A stretch of DNA of 64,000 bases from a virus. The notes below the pieces were generated by a model. It had not been told where the DNA came from. It was given only the letters and a program-made list of their open reading frames with translations, and ran no database searches. Where the stretch lies: positions 1-64,000 of the IMG/VR virus record IMGVR_UViG_3300036827_000091. One strand, given 5' to 3'. This document shows positions 6,946 to 16,186 of this stretch, in pieces (within the stretch, counting starts at the first letter, position 1; each line of letters begins with the position of its first letter). The position numbers and the translations under genes are program-made.

Positions 6946-9900
6946 GCTTTGACGCTGGCTCGATCATCGCGCACATGGACCTGGACGACGCCGAGTTCGA
7001 CCGCAAGCTGAAAGCCGACGTCGCCAGGATCGAGGCGTTCGAGCGGCGCACCCACGAGGCGAAGATCAGCGCCGAGCTGGACCCATCGGGGCTGAGCCGC
7101 GCCCGCCAGCAGATGGGACGGTTCGACCAGCAGATCACCCAGGACGCCCAGCAGCGGGCGCGTAATCACGGGTCGGTGCTGGGCGCGCTGATGGGCCTGT
7201 TCGGCGGCGGGCGGGCCGCTGGCGGGCCGGCAGGCGGCAGCGGGGGCAGCGGCCGGTCCCTGCTCGGCGGCTTGCTGGGCGGCGCTGGGCCGGTCCCCAC
7301 CGGGCTGCCGGTGGGTGCCCGGAGCCTGCTGCTGGGCACCGCCGGCGGGGTCGGGCTGGGCGCGCTGCCAGCGCTGCTCGGCGGCATCCTGCCGCTGGGC
7401 GTCGGCGCGATCGGCGCTGGGTTCGCCGGAATCGGCGCGAAGGCGCTGATCGGCACGAAAAACCAGCAGGGGCAAGCGCCCACCCAGGGGCCGCTGTACG
7501 CCGAGGCGCAGGCGGCGATGAAATCGATCAAATCCGCGTTTGACGCGGGCATCCAGCCGCTGATCGGCCCGCTGCGGCAGGCGTTCACCGTGATCCCGCG
7601 CCTGATCCATTCCCTCGGCCCCGACCTGCGGCAGGCGTTCGCCGGGGCGGGCACGCTGATCCTGCCCCTGGTCCGCGGGCTGGGCGACCTGGCGCATGCC
7701 GTGCTGCCGCTGCTCGGGCGGGCGTTCCGGGCCACCGCGCCGCTGATCAGGCCGCTGATCGACGGGTTTGGCAAGCTGCTGGCCGGGCTGCTGCCAGGGG
7801 TGATCGCCCTGCTGCGGGCCGCTTCCCCGGCGGTGCATGCCCTGGCAGGCATACTCGGCGAGCTGGGCTCGGGCATCGGCTTGATGCTGCGCGATTTCGC
7901 GCCGGCCGTCCGGGCCAGCAGCGTCATTTTCAAGGCCCTCGGCGACGTGATCGCCGCCGTTTTCCCGATCATCGGCAAGCTGGCAGCCGTCTTCGCCCGT
8001 TCCCTGGCCCCGGTGTTCGTGATCTTGGCCGGGGTGATCCGCCAGCTGCTGCCTTACCTGACGATCATCGGCAAGGTGTTCGCCTCCCTGGCCGGGGCGG
8101 TGCTGCAGGATCTTGTCGGGGTGTTCGGCTCCCTGGCCAAGCTGCTGGTGCTGATTTCCCCGTCGTTCCGCATCCTGGCCAGCGCCTTGTCGCAGACGTT
8201 CGCCATCCTGGAATCCAGCGGGGTGTTCGGCGTACTGGCCACCGCGCTGGAGAAGATCGTGCCGGTGCTGGCCCGGCTGATCAACCAGGTGGTCCGCGCC
8301 CTGGCCCCGGCGCTGCCGCCGCTGATCGCCTCGGCTGGCCAGCTGGTGCAGGTGCTGGTGCTGATGGCCGCGTCCGGGCTGACCGCGGTGCTGAAAGCGC
8401 TCACCCCCGTGCTGGTCCTTATCGCACAGCTGACCTCTCACCTGGCCACCTGGCTGAACAGCATGCACCTGCTCACGCCGGCGCTAGCGCTGCTGACCGC
8501 TGGGCTGCTGGCAAGCAAGGTGGGCATGATCGCGGGCAAGGCGGCGATTGCGGCATGGTTCGTGGCGTGCAGGATCGCCGCTGTAGCCACCAGGGCGTTC
8601 GCCGCCGCCCAGGCGATCCTGTCCGCAGCCATGGACGCCAACCCGATCATCCTGGTCACCCTGGCGATCATCGCGCTGGGCGTGGCCGCATACGAGCTGT
8701 ACAAGCACTGGAACACGGTGTGGGGGTTCATCAAGCGGATCGCCGAAGACGCCTGGAGCTTCCTCACCCACGGCTGGGGCCAGTTCCTGTTCCCCGGGCT
8801 GACCGCGATCCGGTACGCGGTCGAGTTCGTCCGCGACCACTGGCGGCAGGCGTGGGACGACATCAAAGGCGCGGGCCTGGCCGCCTGGCATTTCATCCAT
8901 GACAACATCGTGTCCCCGCTGGTCAACACCTTCACCCAGACCATCCCGGCTGCTTTCCGTGCTGCAGTCAGGGACATCGGCAACGGATGGGACGCCATCA
9001 AAAACGTGGTCCGGGCACCCGTGGCCTGGGTGGTGGACCACGTGATCGACGGGCTGATCTCCGCGTTCGACTGGATCAGCGGCAAGGTGGGCGGCCCGCA
9101 CATCAACCCGGTGCACCCGTTCGGGCTGGCCACAGGCGGGCGCATCCCCGGGTACGGCGGCGGGGACCGGCACATGGCGCTGCTGGAAGGCGGCGAGGCG
9201 GTTGTCTCGAAAGAAACCACCTCAGCGCATGCGGCCACGCTGGCCAGCTGGGGCGTGCCCGGGTTCCAGCGGGGCGGGGCGGTTGGCCAGGCCGCGCCGA
9301 ACCGCGGCGGCCCGCTGGGGTTCCTTGACCACATCTGGCACGGCATCGCTGACATCGGCAAGATCACCGCCGCGGTGTTCACCGGCAACACCACCGCCTT
9401 GGCCAACGCGATCAAGAGCATGATCCCAGGCGGGCTCGGCGGGGCCACCGCGGACATGGCCGGCCTGCTGGAGTCCACGGTGAAAACCCTGATCGGCGAC
9501 GTGGTGCACGCCCTAGTCGGGTACGGCGGCGGCGCTTCGGCGAACGCGATCGTCAGGGACGCCCTGGGCTGGCTAGGCAAAGTGCCTTATGTGTGGGGAG
9601 GGACTGCTGTTCCTGGTGGCGCGGACTGCAGCGGATTCGTCCAGACGATCTACCGGCGGCACGGGCTGACTGCGCCGCGCACATCGGAAGCGCAGGGCAA
9701 CTGGGTGCGCCGGTCCTCCCCCGCGCCGGGCGGCCTGGCGTTCTACAACTCCCCGGCTGGCGGAGCCCCGCCCGGCCACGTGGCGATCATCCGCACCCCC
9801 ACCCAGGTGATCTCCCAGGGCGGCGGGATGGGGCCGCAGCTGATGGCCTTGCACGGCATGCCGCTGATGTGGACGGGCATCCCGCCCGGCGGGTTCAGGA

Positions 9901-10487
9901 CCGGTGCCCGCGGCCAGTACGGCCTGTCCGGCCTGGAAAGCCTGTGGATGTCCGCCGGCGGGCCTGCGGGGGCCGCGCACGTGGCCGCCGCCATCGCCCT
10001 GGCCGAGTCCGGCGGCAACCCGAGGGCGCACAACCCGTCTGGGGCCTCAGGATTGTGGCAGATTCTCGGGCAAGTGTTCCCCGGCGACATTTTCAGCCCG
10101 TTCATCAACGCCCGCAACGCGGTCCGCAAGTATTACCAGGCAGGCGGATTCTCCCCGTGGGTCACCTACGAAGACGGCCAGTACCGGCGGTTCATGGACC
10201 AGGGCGGGTGGATGCAGCCGGGCGTGGCCTACGCCAACGCCACCGGGCAGCCTGAGGCGGTGCTTACCCCGCGGGAAAGCGAAGCCCACGTGATGCTGGC
10301 CCGCGCCGCCGACCAGATGATGCGCGGCGGCGGCAGCGGCGACCTGCTGGCTGAGCTGAAAGCCATGCGCCGGGAGCTGGCGCAGCTGCTGAAACGGGCA
10401 CCAGCCGCCACCGGGGCAGCGGTCGGCGACGCGATGAACACGGGATCACGGCAGGCCAGCCTGCGCGCCCAGTATTCGGCGAGGTGA
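6942..10487 (+). CDS. tape measure protein with NlpC/P60 and SLT lytic domains
   Basis: A 1181-residue protein that sets tail length. Residues 1-90 are a charged coil, followed by long hydrophobic helical stretches (about 160-570) typical of tape measures. Near residue 865 an NlpC/P60 peptidase domain begins (GWLGKVPYVWGG), with Cys896 in DCSGF and His946 in GHVAII as the likely catalytic pair. A soluble lytic transglycosylase-like domain follows, with Glu1022 in AESGGNP and GASGLWQI. Together they could cut peptide and glycan bonds during DNA entry. The start is the ATGA overlap at 6942. The SLT part closely resembles that of the secreted protein at 57698-58483. Confidence 0.9.
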   Translation: MSFDAGSIIAHMDLDDAEFDRKLKADVARIEAFERRTHEAKISAELDPSGLSRARQQMGRFDQQITQDAQQRARNHGSVLGALMGLFGGGRAAGGPAGGSGGSGRSLLGGLLGGAGPVPTGLPVGARSLLLGTAGGVGLGALPALLGGILPLGVGAIGAGFAGIGAKALIGTKNQQGQAPTQGPLYAEAQAAMKSIKSAFDAGIQPLIGPLRQAFTVIPRLIHSLGPDLRQAFAGAGTLILPLVRGLGDLAHAVLPLLGRAFRATAPLIRPLIDGFGKLLAGLLPGVIALLRAASPAVHALAGILGELGSGIGLMLRDFAPAVRASSVIFKALGDVIAAVFPIIGKLAAVFARSLAPVFVILAGVIRQLLPYLTIIGKVFASLAGAVLQDLVGVFGSLAKLLVLISPSFRILASALSQTFAILESSGVFGVLATALEKIVPVLARLINQVVRALAPALPPLIASAGQLVQVLVLMAASGLTAVLKALTPVLVLIAQLTSHLATWLNSMHLLTPALALLTAGLLASKVGMIAGKAAIAAWFVACRIAAVATRAFAAAQAILSAAMDANPIILVTLAIIALGVAAYELYKHWNTVWGFIKRIAEDAWSFLTHGWGQFLFPGLTAIRYAVEFVRDHWRQAWDDIKGAGLAAWHFIHDNIVSPLVNTFTQTIPAAFRAAVRDIGNGWDAIKNVVRAPVAWVVDHVIDGLISAFDWISGKVGGPHINPVHPFGLATGGRIPGYGGGDRHMALLEGGEAVVSKETTSAHAATLASWGVPGFQRGGAVGQAAPNRGGPLGFLDHIWHGIADIGKITAAVFTGNTTALANAIKSMIPGGLGGATADMAGLLESTVKTLIGDVVHALVGYGGGASANAIVRDALGWLGKVPYVWGGTAVPGGADCSGFVQTIYRRHGLTAPRTSEAQGNWVRRSSPAPGGLAFYNSPAGGAPPGHVAIIRTPTQVISQGGGMGPQLMALHGMPLMWTGIPPGGFRTGARGQYGLSGLESLWMSAGGPAGAAHVAAAIALAESGGNPRAHNPSGASGLWQILGQVFPGDIFSPFINARNAVRKYYQAGGFSPWVTYEDGQYRRFMDQGGWMQPGVAYANATGQPEAVLTPRESEAHVMLARAADQMMRGGGSGDLLAELKAMRRELAQLLKRAPAATGAAVGDAMNTGSRQASLRAQYSAR

Positions 10488-10490
10488 GGA

Positions 10491-13400
10491 GTGGCGCTTG
10501 ACCTGCTGCCGTACCTGGTGGCCTCGGACGCGGCAGGCACCGGGAACACCACCCTGGCGCTGACCGCCGGCGACGGCGGCGGCTGGCCCGCGGTGCCCGG
10601 GGACACGCTGATCGCTTTCGGCGGGTCCGGCACCGCGCAGCCCACCGGCATCACCGACACCGCCGGGAACACGTGGGCCAAAGACGCGGGCACCTCCACC
10701 TCGCCGGCGTCATCGGTGTGGCACACGGTGGCCGGCCAGCAGGCCGACGGGTCCGGGCTGAAAGGCGCTCTCGCCGGCTACACCGCCGACGTCGTCACCA
10801 TCGCCTATTCGAGCACCGGCCAGGCCAAGCAGTGGGTGATCCTCGGCTGCCAGCACCTGGGCGCGCTGGACGTGGCAGCTACGCCAGCCACCGGCACCGG
10901 CACCGCCGTGTCGATCAGCTCCGGGGCGCTGGCGGTGGCCGGGGAGCTGGTGGCGGTGGGCGTGATGCACCAGACCGGCACCACGCTGCCTGCGCCCGCC
11001 GGCTGGCACCCGATCGCCGCCAATGTGACATCCGGGGTCAACGCGGTGGCCGACGTGTTCGTGAAAATAGCCAGCGGCACCGGCTCGGTGACGTTCAGCG
11101 GCACCCTGTCAAGCTCGGTCAGCTGGTCGGCGCAGCTGGTCAGCTATCGCCCGGCCTTGCAAGACCTGCGGGCCAACGTGGGCGCGTCGATCTTCTCCGG
11201 TGCCTATCCGGGGCTGAGCCTGAGCAACCAACAGGCGCACAACCGGTGGAACTCGATCATGGGCGGGCGGCAGTTCAACGCGATCAAACGGTACAGCGCC
11301 GAAGACCGTGGTGCCCCCGCCACCAGCTCGTGGGGCAGCTCGGGAAACGACGTCCAGTCAACGGTGGACTGGACGACCAACCAGGGCTGCACCTGCGTGG
11401 TCAGCATCAAGCCCTACCGTGACCCTGCCCTGGGCAGCAACGCCGCGGCCAGCCTGGCCCGGATGCGGAACGGCCTCACCTACTGGAAAAACAACGGGAT
11501 CACCCCGCTTATCGTCTTGGGCAACGAAGCGAACATCGACGGCAAATCCGGGCCGTTCGGCGACGGGTCCTCCCAGAACTGGGACGGCCCTAAAGGCGGA
11601 CCCAGCCCGTACGGCGCGGTGGGCTCGATCAGCGCTGCCCAGGCCGCTGTCAACTACCTGGCCTGGTACGGGTATTACGCGCCCACCGTGATCAGCGCCG
11701 GCTTGCAAGCCGGGTACAACCCAGCGATCAGCTCGGTGACCCCGTCGAGCACGTTCATGCCAAACCGGCTGGACGCCAGCGGCTGGCCGTTGTGCTGCGG
11801 GATTCACATCGACTACTACTACAGCGGCGATTTCGCGCACAACTCGATCGACATGTCCACCATGATCTCCGCCGCCAACGCGATGTCCCCGCCGTGCCCG
11901 GTGGGCATCGGGGAGATGGGCGCGACCGACGGCAGCGACCGGCCGCTGACAGACACCCCGGCGGGCTCCCGGGCCGGGCTGGTCAGCTGGCTGGACAACC
12001 AGATCACCGCCCCCCTGGTGGCGCAGCTGGCCGCTGGCCATCAGCTGCTGCCGGTGATCTGGTTCGCGGCCGGCACCGGCAACTCGATCGACTTCGGGCA
12101 GCCCGGCGGGGTGATCGCCGCGGTGGAGCGGATGTTCGACGCGCTCAACCCGGGCGGCACCGCCACGATCACCGGGACGGCCACCCTGGCCGCCGGTTTC
12201 GCGGTGTCCGCGGCCCCAAGGGCCACCAAAACCGGGGCGGCGGTGATCAGCCCGTCTTTCCTGGTCAGCACGCCTGCGATACCACCGCCGCCGACATCAA
12301 CCGGGGGCGTGCCTGTCAACGAATGGGGCCTTGCCATGGCTGATTCCCTGGTCCTGGCGGGCCAGATCGAGCTGCTGGGCGGCGGGGTTCCGTCACCCAA
12401 CCCGGACTGCCTGGGGGCGATGTTCCGGCTGCTGCCCGGCTACGACCTGTCCGCCCCGGCGCTGACCGCGGAAATGGCCGCCGGGCTGCTGCTGGACGGG
12501 GAGATGATCACCGGCATGAGGGCGTCCAACAGGACGCCGAAGCTGCCGGTGGCCATCATCGTCCCGCCCACCGGGAACCTGCAAGCCGACCGGGCCACCC
12601 TGGCCGGCGCACGGGAGCTGCTGCTGCGGCTGGCCGCCCAGGAGCACTGGACCCTAACCTGGGCCAGGGAAGGCGGCTACCCGATCACTTTCGACTGCCA
12701 GGGCATGACATCCAGCACGATCACCTACTCAACCAAGCTGGACATGTCGCTGGCTTCCCTGGTGGAAATCGAGTTCAGCGCCTACCCGTACGGCCGGTCC
12801 GAGGACCCCGAGCAGATCCAGATCAACACCCCGTCCCAGATCTGGGACCAGCCGCCAGCCCCGGTGGTGCTGGACAACTTTACCGTGGCCACCAACTACC
12901 TGACCGGCGACGCCGCCGGGTTCGACGCCACCGCAGCCGACTGGACGGGGGCAGGCAACGCCACGGTGGCGTGGACGAACAACCAGTTCCGCACCGGGCC
13001 GGGCGCGCTGGCGGTCACCTCCAGCGCCGCCGGCAACATGCAGGCCGCGTCTGCCCTGGCCGCCGACTACCTGACCAGCATGCTGTCTTGCAAGCACGGC
13101 GACACGATCAGCATCAGCCTGTTCAGCCGGGCTGGCACCGTGGGCCGGTCGGTGAACGTGGCCGCCGAGTATTTCGATTCCCTCGGCAACAACCTGGGCG
13201 TGCCCGCCCGCGGCAGCAACGTCACCAACACCACTTCCGGCTTCACCGCCAACCCGGTGTTCACCGGCACCGCCCCGGCGGGCGCTGCCGCCGTCCGGGT
13301 CAACTTCCAGGTGGTGTCCGCGGGCGGCGCTGGCGAAGTGCATTTCATTGACGACGTCAGCATCAACCGCGGCCCGGTCATGTCCAACGTCAACCCAGAC

Positions 13401-15392
13401 GAGTGGAGCACCAGCACGGTCACCCCGCTGACCGGGCAGCAGTCCGCCTACTGGTCCCGGCAGCCGTCTGAACACCCGATTTACGACCGCACCCTGCCCG
13501 CGCTGGCCGACATCACCGGCCGGGCCAAGTTCAGCTTCTGGGCCGGGTACTCCTCCACCGCCGCCATGTACCACGTCTGGCACAAGGGCACCATCCACTA
13601 CTCGGTCACCCTCACCGACAGCCAGGGTTTCACCCTCAGCTTCGGGGTGAAAATGAAAGGCCAGGCCAGCGCGCTCTCCAATGTCCCGCACTGGCAGCAC
13701 ATCAGCATCCCCATCCCGCAGGTGTCCACCGGGTTCGACTACACCACCATCGCCGCCTACCACATCGAGGCGTGGAACACCTGGGACAACCACAGCCAGG
13801 CCCCGGTGCTGCAGGCGTCCATGTTCCTGGCCGGGGTGCAGGCGCAGGCCACCAGCGCGGGCGCGGCGGCGACCCGGTCGGCGTGGCTGTCCCTGCCCGG
13901 GATCAAAGGAACCGCACGCGCCCCGCTGGCCATGCAGCTGGCCCCGGGCACCAGCTCGTTCAGCTCCACCGCGCTGTTCGGCACGGCCGGCGTCAACACG
14001 TGGGTGGCCCCGGCCGGGCTCACCCAGATTGACAAGGTGGAATGCTGGGGCGGCGGCGGCGGCGGCGCGGCGTCCCGCAGCGACCTCAACAATGGCGGCG
14101 GCGGCGGCGGCGGCGGCGAGTATGCGATGGACCGCAACGTGCCGGTCACCGCGGGCAACACCTATCACCCTGTGGTGGGCGCGGGCGGGCAGAACGGCAC
14201 CATCGCCAGCTCGCCCACCAACGACGCCACCAGCGGCGCAAGCTCCTATTTTGTCGGCGACTCGGGCAATCAGACCACCGCCCACGGCGGGCAGTACGGG
14301 TTCATCAGCGTGATCAACGAAGGAGGCAAAGGCGGGTCTGGGTCCGGCGACTACCTGCACCACCCGGGCGGCCAGGGCTTCCGGGCCAACTTCCGGTGGA
14401 ACGGGACCGGCGGCGGCGGCGGCAGCTCGGGCGGGCCAGGCGCGGACGGCAACGACGCCAGCGCGGAAGCAGGCGCGAGCGCGCCCACCGGGGGCGGCGC
14501 GGGCGGGACCGGCGGGGCGCGGCCCAACAACGACTACAACACCGGGAGGGACGGCGCTAGACCTGGCGGCGGGGCCGGCGGCGGCGGCCTGCGCCTGGAC
14601 GGGACCATCGCCGGCGGCGGCGCGGGCGCGAACGGGCAGATCAAGCTGTCTTACGGCGCGACCGGGATTTTCCCGCTGGGCAGCTTCCTGGTGCACATGC
14701 CGCAGATCGACGCGCCGGCCGCGCTCAACCCGGTGTGCTCGGTGGGCAACGGCGCGGACGCGCCGGACGGGCGCGAATACACATTCCCGGCCGTGTCCAA
14801 CCTGAACGCCCGGTTCGACGGCACGTACACGGTGTTCCTCATCGCCTCGGCGTGGAACACCCCGGCCAGCTCGCGCACGCTCACCGTGCAGCTGCGCCAG
14901 TACCCGTTCTCAGGGGGAACCGGGCTGGCCGCGCCCGCGCTGACCCGCACGGTCACTCCCAACACCGACATCACCAACGGCTACGTGGACATGGGCGCGG
15001 TCACCCTGCCCTTGGCTGACCTGCCGCCGGGCAACACCGACGCCTATTTCACCGTGGGGGTCACCTCGGGCAACGCCGCGGACCGGTTCTACGACATCCT
15101 GCTGGTTGACTCCCAGGGCCAGCTGGTCCTGGTCAACATGCCGGGCACCGCGTTTGTCAACCTGGCCTGGATCGATGAGGCCGACCGGGACCGGGACCTG
15201 GGCCGGGTCAGCGGGTCCGACACCGACCTGAACCGGGCCAGGTCGCTGCTGCAATGGACCGACCGGTTGTCCGGCGGGCCGCTGTCGGTCACCCCCGACC
15301 AGGACAACCGCATCCTCATCTACGCCACCCAGGGCGTGCCCGCGGCCACCGCCTACTACGCACCCCGGTGGTGGACGGAGCGGCTGTCCTGA
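10491..15392 (+). CDS. giant tail protein with glycosidase-like, Dit-like and adhesin-like domains
   Basis: A 1633-residue protein from GTG 10491. Residues 1-220 form a beta-sandwich domain. Residues about 230-560 look like a clan GH-A TIM barrel: Glu346 in GNEAN (Asn-Glu acid/base signature) and Glu475 in GIGEMG about 130 residues on as nucleophile candidate. Residues about 610-770 resemble a distal tail or minor tail core (RTPKLPVAIIVPPTG). A carbohydrate-binding-like sandwich follows (about 790-965), then a Gly-rich adhesin-type segment near 1175-1390 and a final beta domain. This is the likely receptor-binding and surface-glycan-degrading protein of the tail tip. The domain calls are by pattern and need structural confirmation. 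Confidence 0.8.
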   Translation: MALDLLPYLVASDAAGTGNTTLALTAGDGGGWPAVPGDTLIAFGGSGTAQPTGITDTAGNTWAKDAGTSTSPASSVWHTVAGQQADGSGLKGALAGYTADVVTIAYSSTGQAKQWVILGCQHLGALDVAATPATGTGTAVSISSGALAVAGELVAVGVMHQTGTTLPAPAGWHPIAANVTSGVNAVADVFVKIASGTGSVTFSGTLSSSVSWSAQLVSYRPALQDLRANVGASIFSGAYPGLSLSNQQAHNRWNSIMGGRQFNAIKRYSAEDRGAPATSSWGSSGNDVQSTVDWTTNQGCTCVVSIKPYRDPALGSNAAASLARMRNGLTYWKNNGITPLIVLGNEANIDGKSGPFGDGSSQNWDGPKGGPSPYGAVGSISAAQAAVNYLAWYGYYAPTVISAGLQAGYNPAISSVTPSSTFMPNRLDASGWPLCCGIHIDYYYSGDFAHNSIDMSTMISAANAMSPPCPVGIGEMGATDGSDRPLTDTPAGSRAGLVSWLDNQITAPLVAQLAAGHQLLPVIWFAAGTGNSIDFGQPGGVIAAVERMFDALNPGGTATITGTATLAAGFAVSAAPRATKTGAAVISPSFLVSTPAIPPPPTSTGGVPVNEWGLAMADSLVLAGQIELLGGGVPSPNPDCLGAMFRLLPGYDLSAPALTAEMAAGLLLDGEMITGMRASNRTPKLPVAIIVPPTGNLQADRATLAGARELLLRLAAQEHWTLTWAREGGYPITFDCQGMTSSTITYSTKLDMSLASLVEIEFSAYPYGRSEDPEQIQINTPSQIWDQPPAPVVLDNFTVATNYLTGDAAGFDATAADWTGAGNATVAWTNNQFRTGPGALAVTSSAAGNMQAASALAADYLTSMLSCKHGDTISISLFSRAGTVGRSVNVAAEYFDSLGNNLGVPARGSNVTNTTSGFTANPVFTGTAPAGAAAVRVNFQVVSAGGAGEVHFIDDVSINRGPVMSNVNPDEWSTSTVTPLTGQQSAYWSRQPSEHPIYDRTLPALADITGRAKFSFWAGYSSTAAMYHVWHKGTIHYSVTLTDSQGFTLSFGVKMKGQASALSNVPHWQHISIPIPQVSTGFDYTTIAAYHIEAWNTWDNHSQAPVLQASMFLAGVQAQATSAGAAATRSAWLSLPGIKGTARAPLAMQLAPGTSSFSSTALFGTAGVNTWVAPAGLTQIDKVECWGGGGGGAASRSDLNNGGGGGGGGEYAMDRNVPVTAGNTYHPVVGAGGQNGTIASSPTNDATSGASSYFVGDSGNQTTAHGGQYGFISVINEGGKGGSGSGDYLHHPGGQGFRANFRWNGTGGGGGSSGGPGADGNDASAEAGASAPTGGGAGGTGGARPNNDYNTGRDGARPGGGAGGGGLRLDGTIAGGGAGANGQIKLSYGATGIFPLGSFLVHMPQIDAPAALNPVCSVGNGADAPDGREYTFPAVSNLNARFDGTYTVFLIASAWNTPASSRTLTVQLRQYPFSGGTGLAAPALTRTVTPNTDITNGYVDMGAVTLPLADLPPGNTDAYFTVGVTSGNAADRFYDILLVDSQGQLVLVNMPGTAFVNLAWIDEADRDRDLGRVSGSDTDLNRARSLLQWTDRLSGGPLSVTPDQDNRILIYATQGVPAATAYYAPRWWTERLS

Positions 15393-15880
15393 TGGCCAGC
15401 GAAAAAGAATACGACGTCGAGCAGCGGCTGAACAACCACATCGGCACGCACCGGGCCATCCAGACGGCCACCCAGTCCAACAGCCTGGCCACCAGCTTTT
15501 CCGGGGTCGGCTGCGCCATCGACCTGGCCGCGGGGGCCAGCTACCAGTTCCGGGGCCTGTTGCTGTGCACGTTCACCGCGTCCGGCGGCACGATGACCTA
15601 CCGGTTGCACCCCACCAACGGGCTGGCGGCGTCCAGCTTCCGGGCCATCCTGGTCGAGTTTGTCAATGCGCAAGGCCCGGTGACCGACAAAAACAGCGCC
15701 CTGGACGGCACCCTCACCGGCAGCGTCGTGGGAACCGGGCTGTCCGACCGGTACGCCATGCTGGAAGGTTTCATCACCGTCAGCACCGCGGGCACAATGG
15801 CGACGCAGGGGGCGCTGTCCTCAGGGTCCGGCACGATGATCCAGTCCGGCAGCTACCTGGAAGTCACCCAGGTCACGTAA
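15392..15880 (+). CDS. minor tail protein
   Basis: A 162-residue protein whose ATG overlaps the previous stop as TGATG. It has a short charged N-terminus with a helix (KEYDVEQRLNNHIGTHR) and then a beta-rich body with many Gly, Ser and Thr, as in small tail-tip or fibre proteins. Its placement between the giant tail protein and the hub-like protein supports a tail role. Confidence 0.62.
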   Translation: MASEKEYDVEQRLNNHIGTHRAIQTATQSNSLATSFSGVGCAIDLAAGASYQFRGLLLCTFTASGGTMTYRLHPTNGLAASSFRAILVEFVNAQGPVTDKNSALDGTLTGSVVGTGLSDRYAMLEGFITVSTAGTMATQGALSSGSGTMIQSGSYLEVTQVT

Positions 15881-15891
15881 AGGAGCCACCC

Positions 15892-16185
15892 ATGACCGCA
15901 GGCCAGTCGCCGACCCTGGCGCTGTTCAACAACCAGCTCACCAGCTTCGCCATCCAGCTCCGCCACCTGTGCGATCAGATATCTGACATCAACCTGCAGA
16001 TAGCCAAGCAGGGCACGGCCGGGCTGCAGGCGATGGGCGCAAGCCCCGCCGACGCCGCCGACATCATGAACAGGTGGGGGCAGATCAACACGATCGCCTC
16101 GCTGTACTTCGGCACCGCCACCCAGGCATCCGTGTTCAACTTTGACGACGCCCTGTCCAACGTGCGGGGCGGGGCCACCAGCTGA
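15892..16185 (+). CDS. small helical minor tail-module protein
   Basis: A 97-residue mostly helical protein starting at ATG 15892 behind AAAGGAG. It carries amphipathic helices (FNNQLTSFAIQLRHLCDQI) and no recognised domain. It may be an adaptor or chaperone between tail-tip proteins, inferred from its location only. Confidence 0.6.
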   Translation: MTAGQSPTLALFNNQLTSFAIQLRHLCDQISDINLQIAKQGTAGLQAMGASPADAADIMNRWGQINTIASLYFGTATQASVFNFDDALSNVRGGATS

Positions 16186-16186
16186 C

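Noticed and set aside
6762-8468. Long leftward frame opposite the tape measure
   Set aside because: A composition shadow (Gln/Arg/His-rich) of the rightward gene; no promoter or ribosome site.
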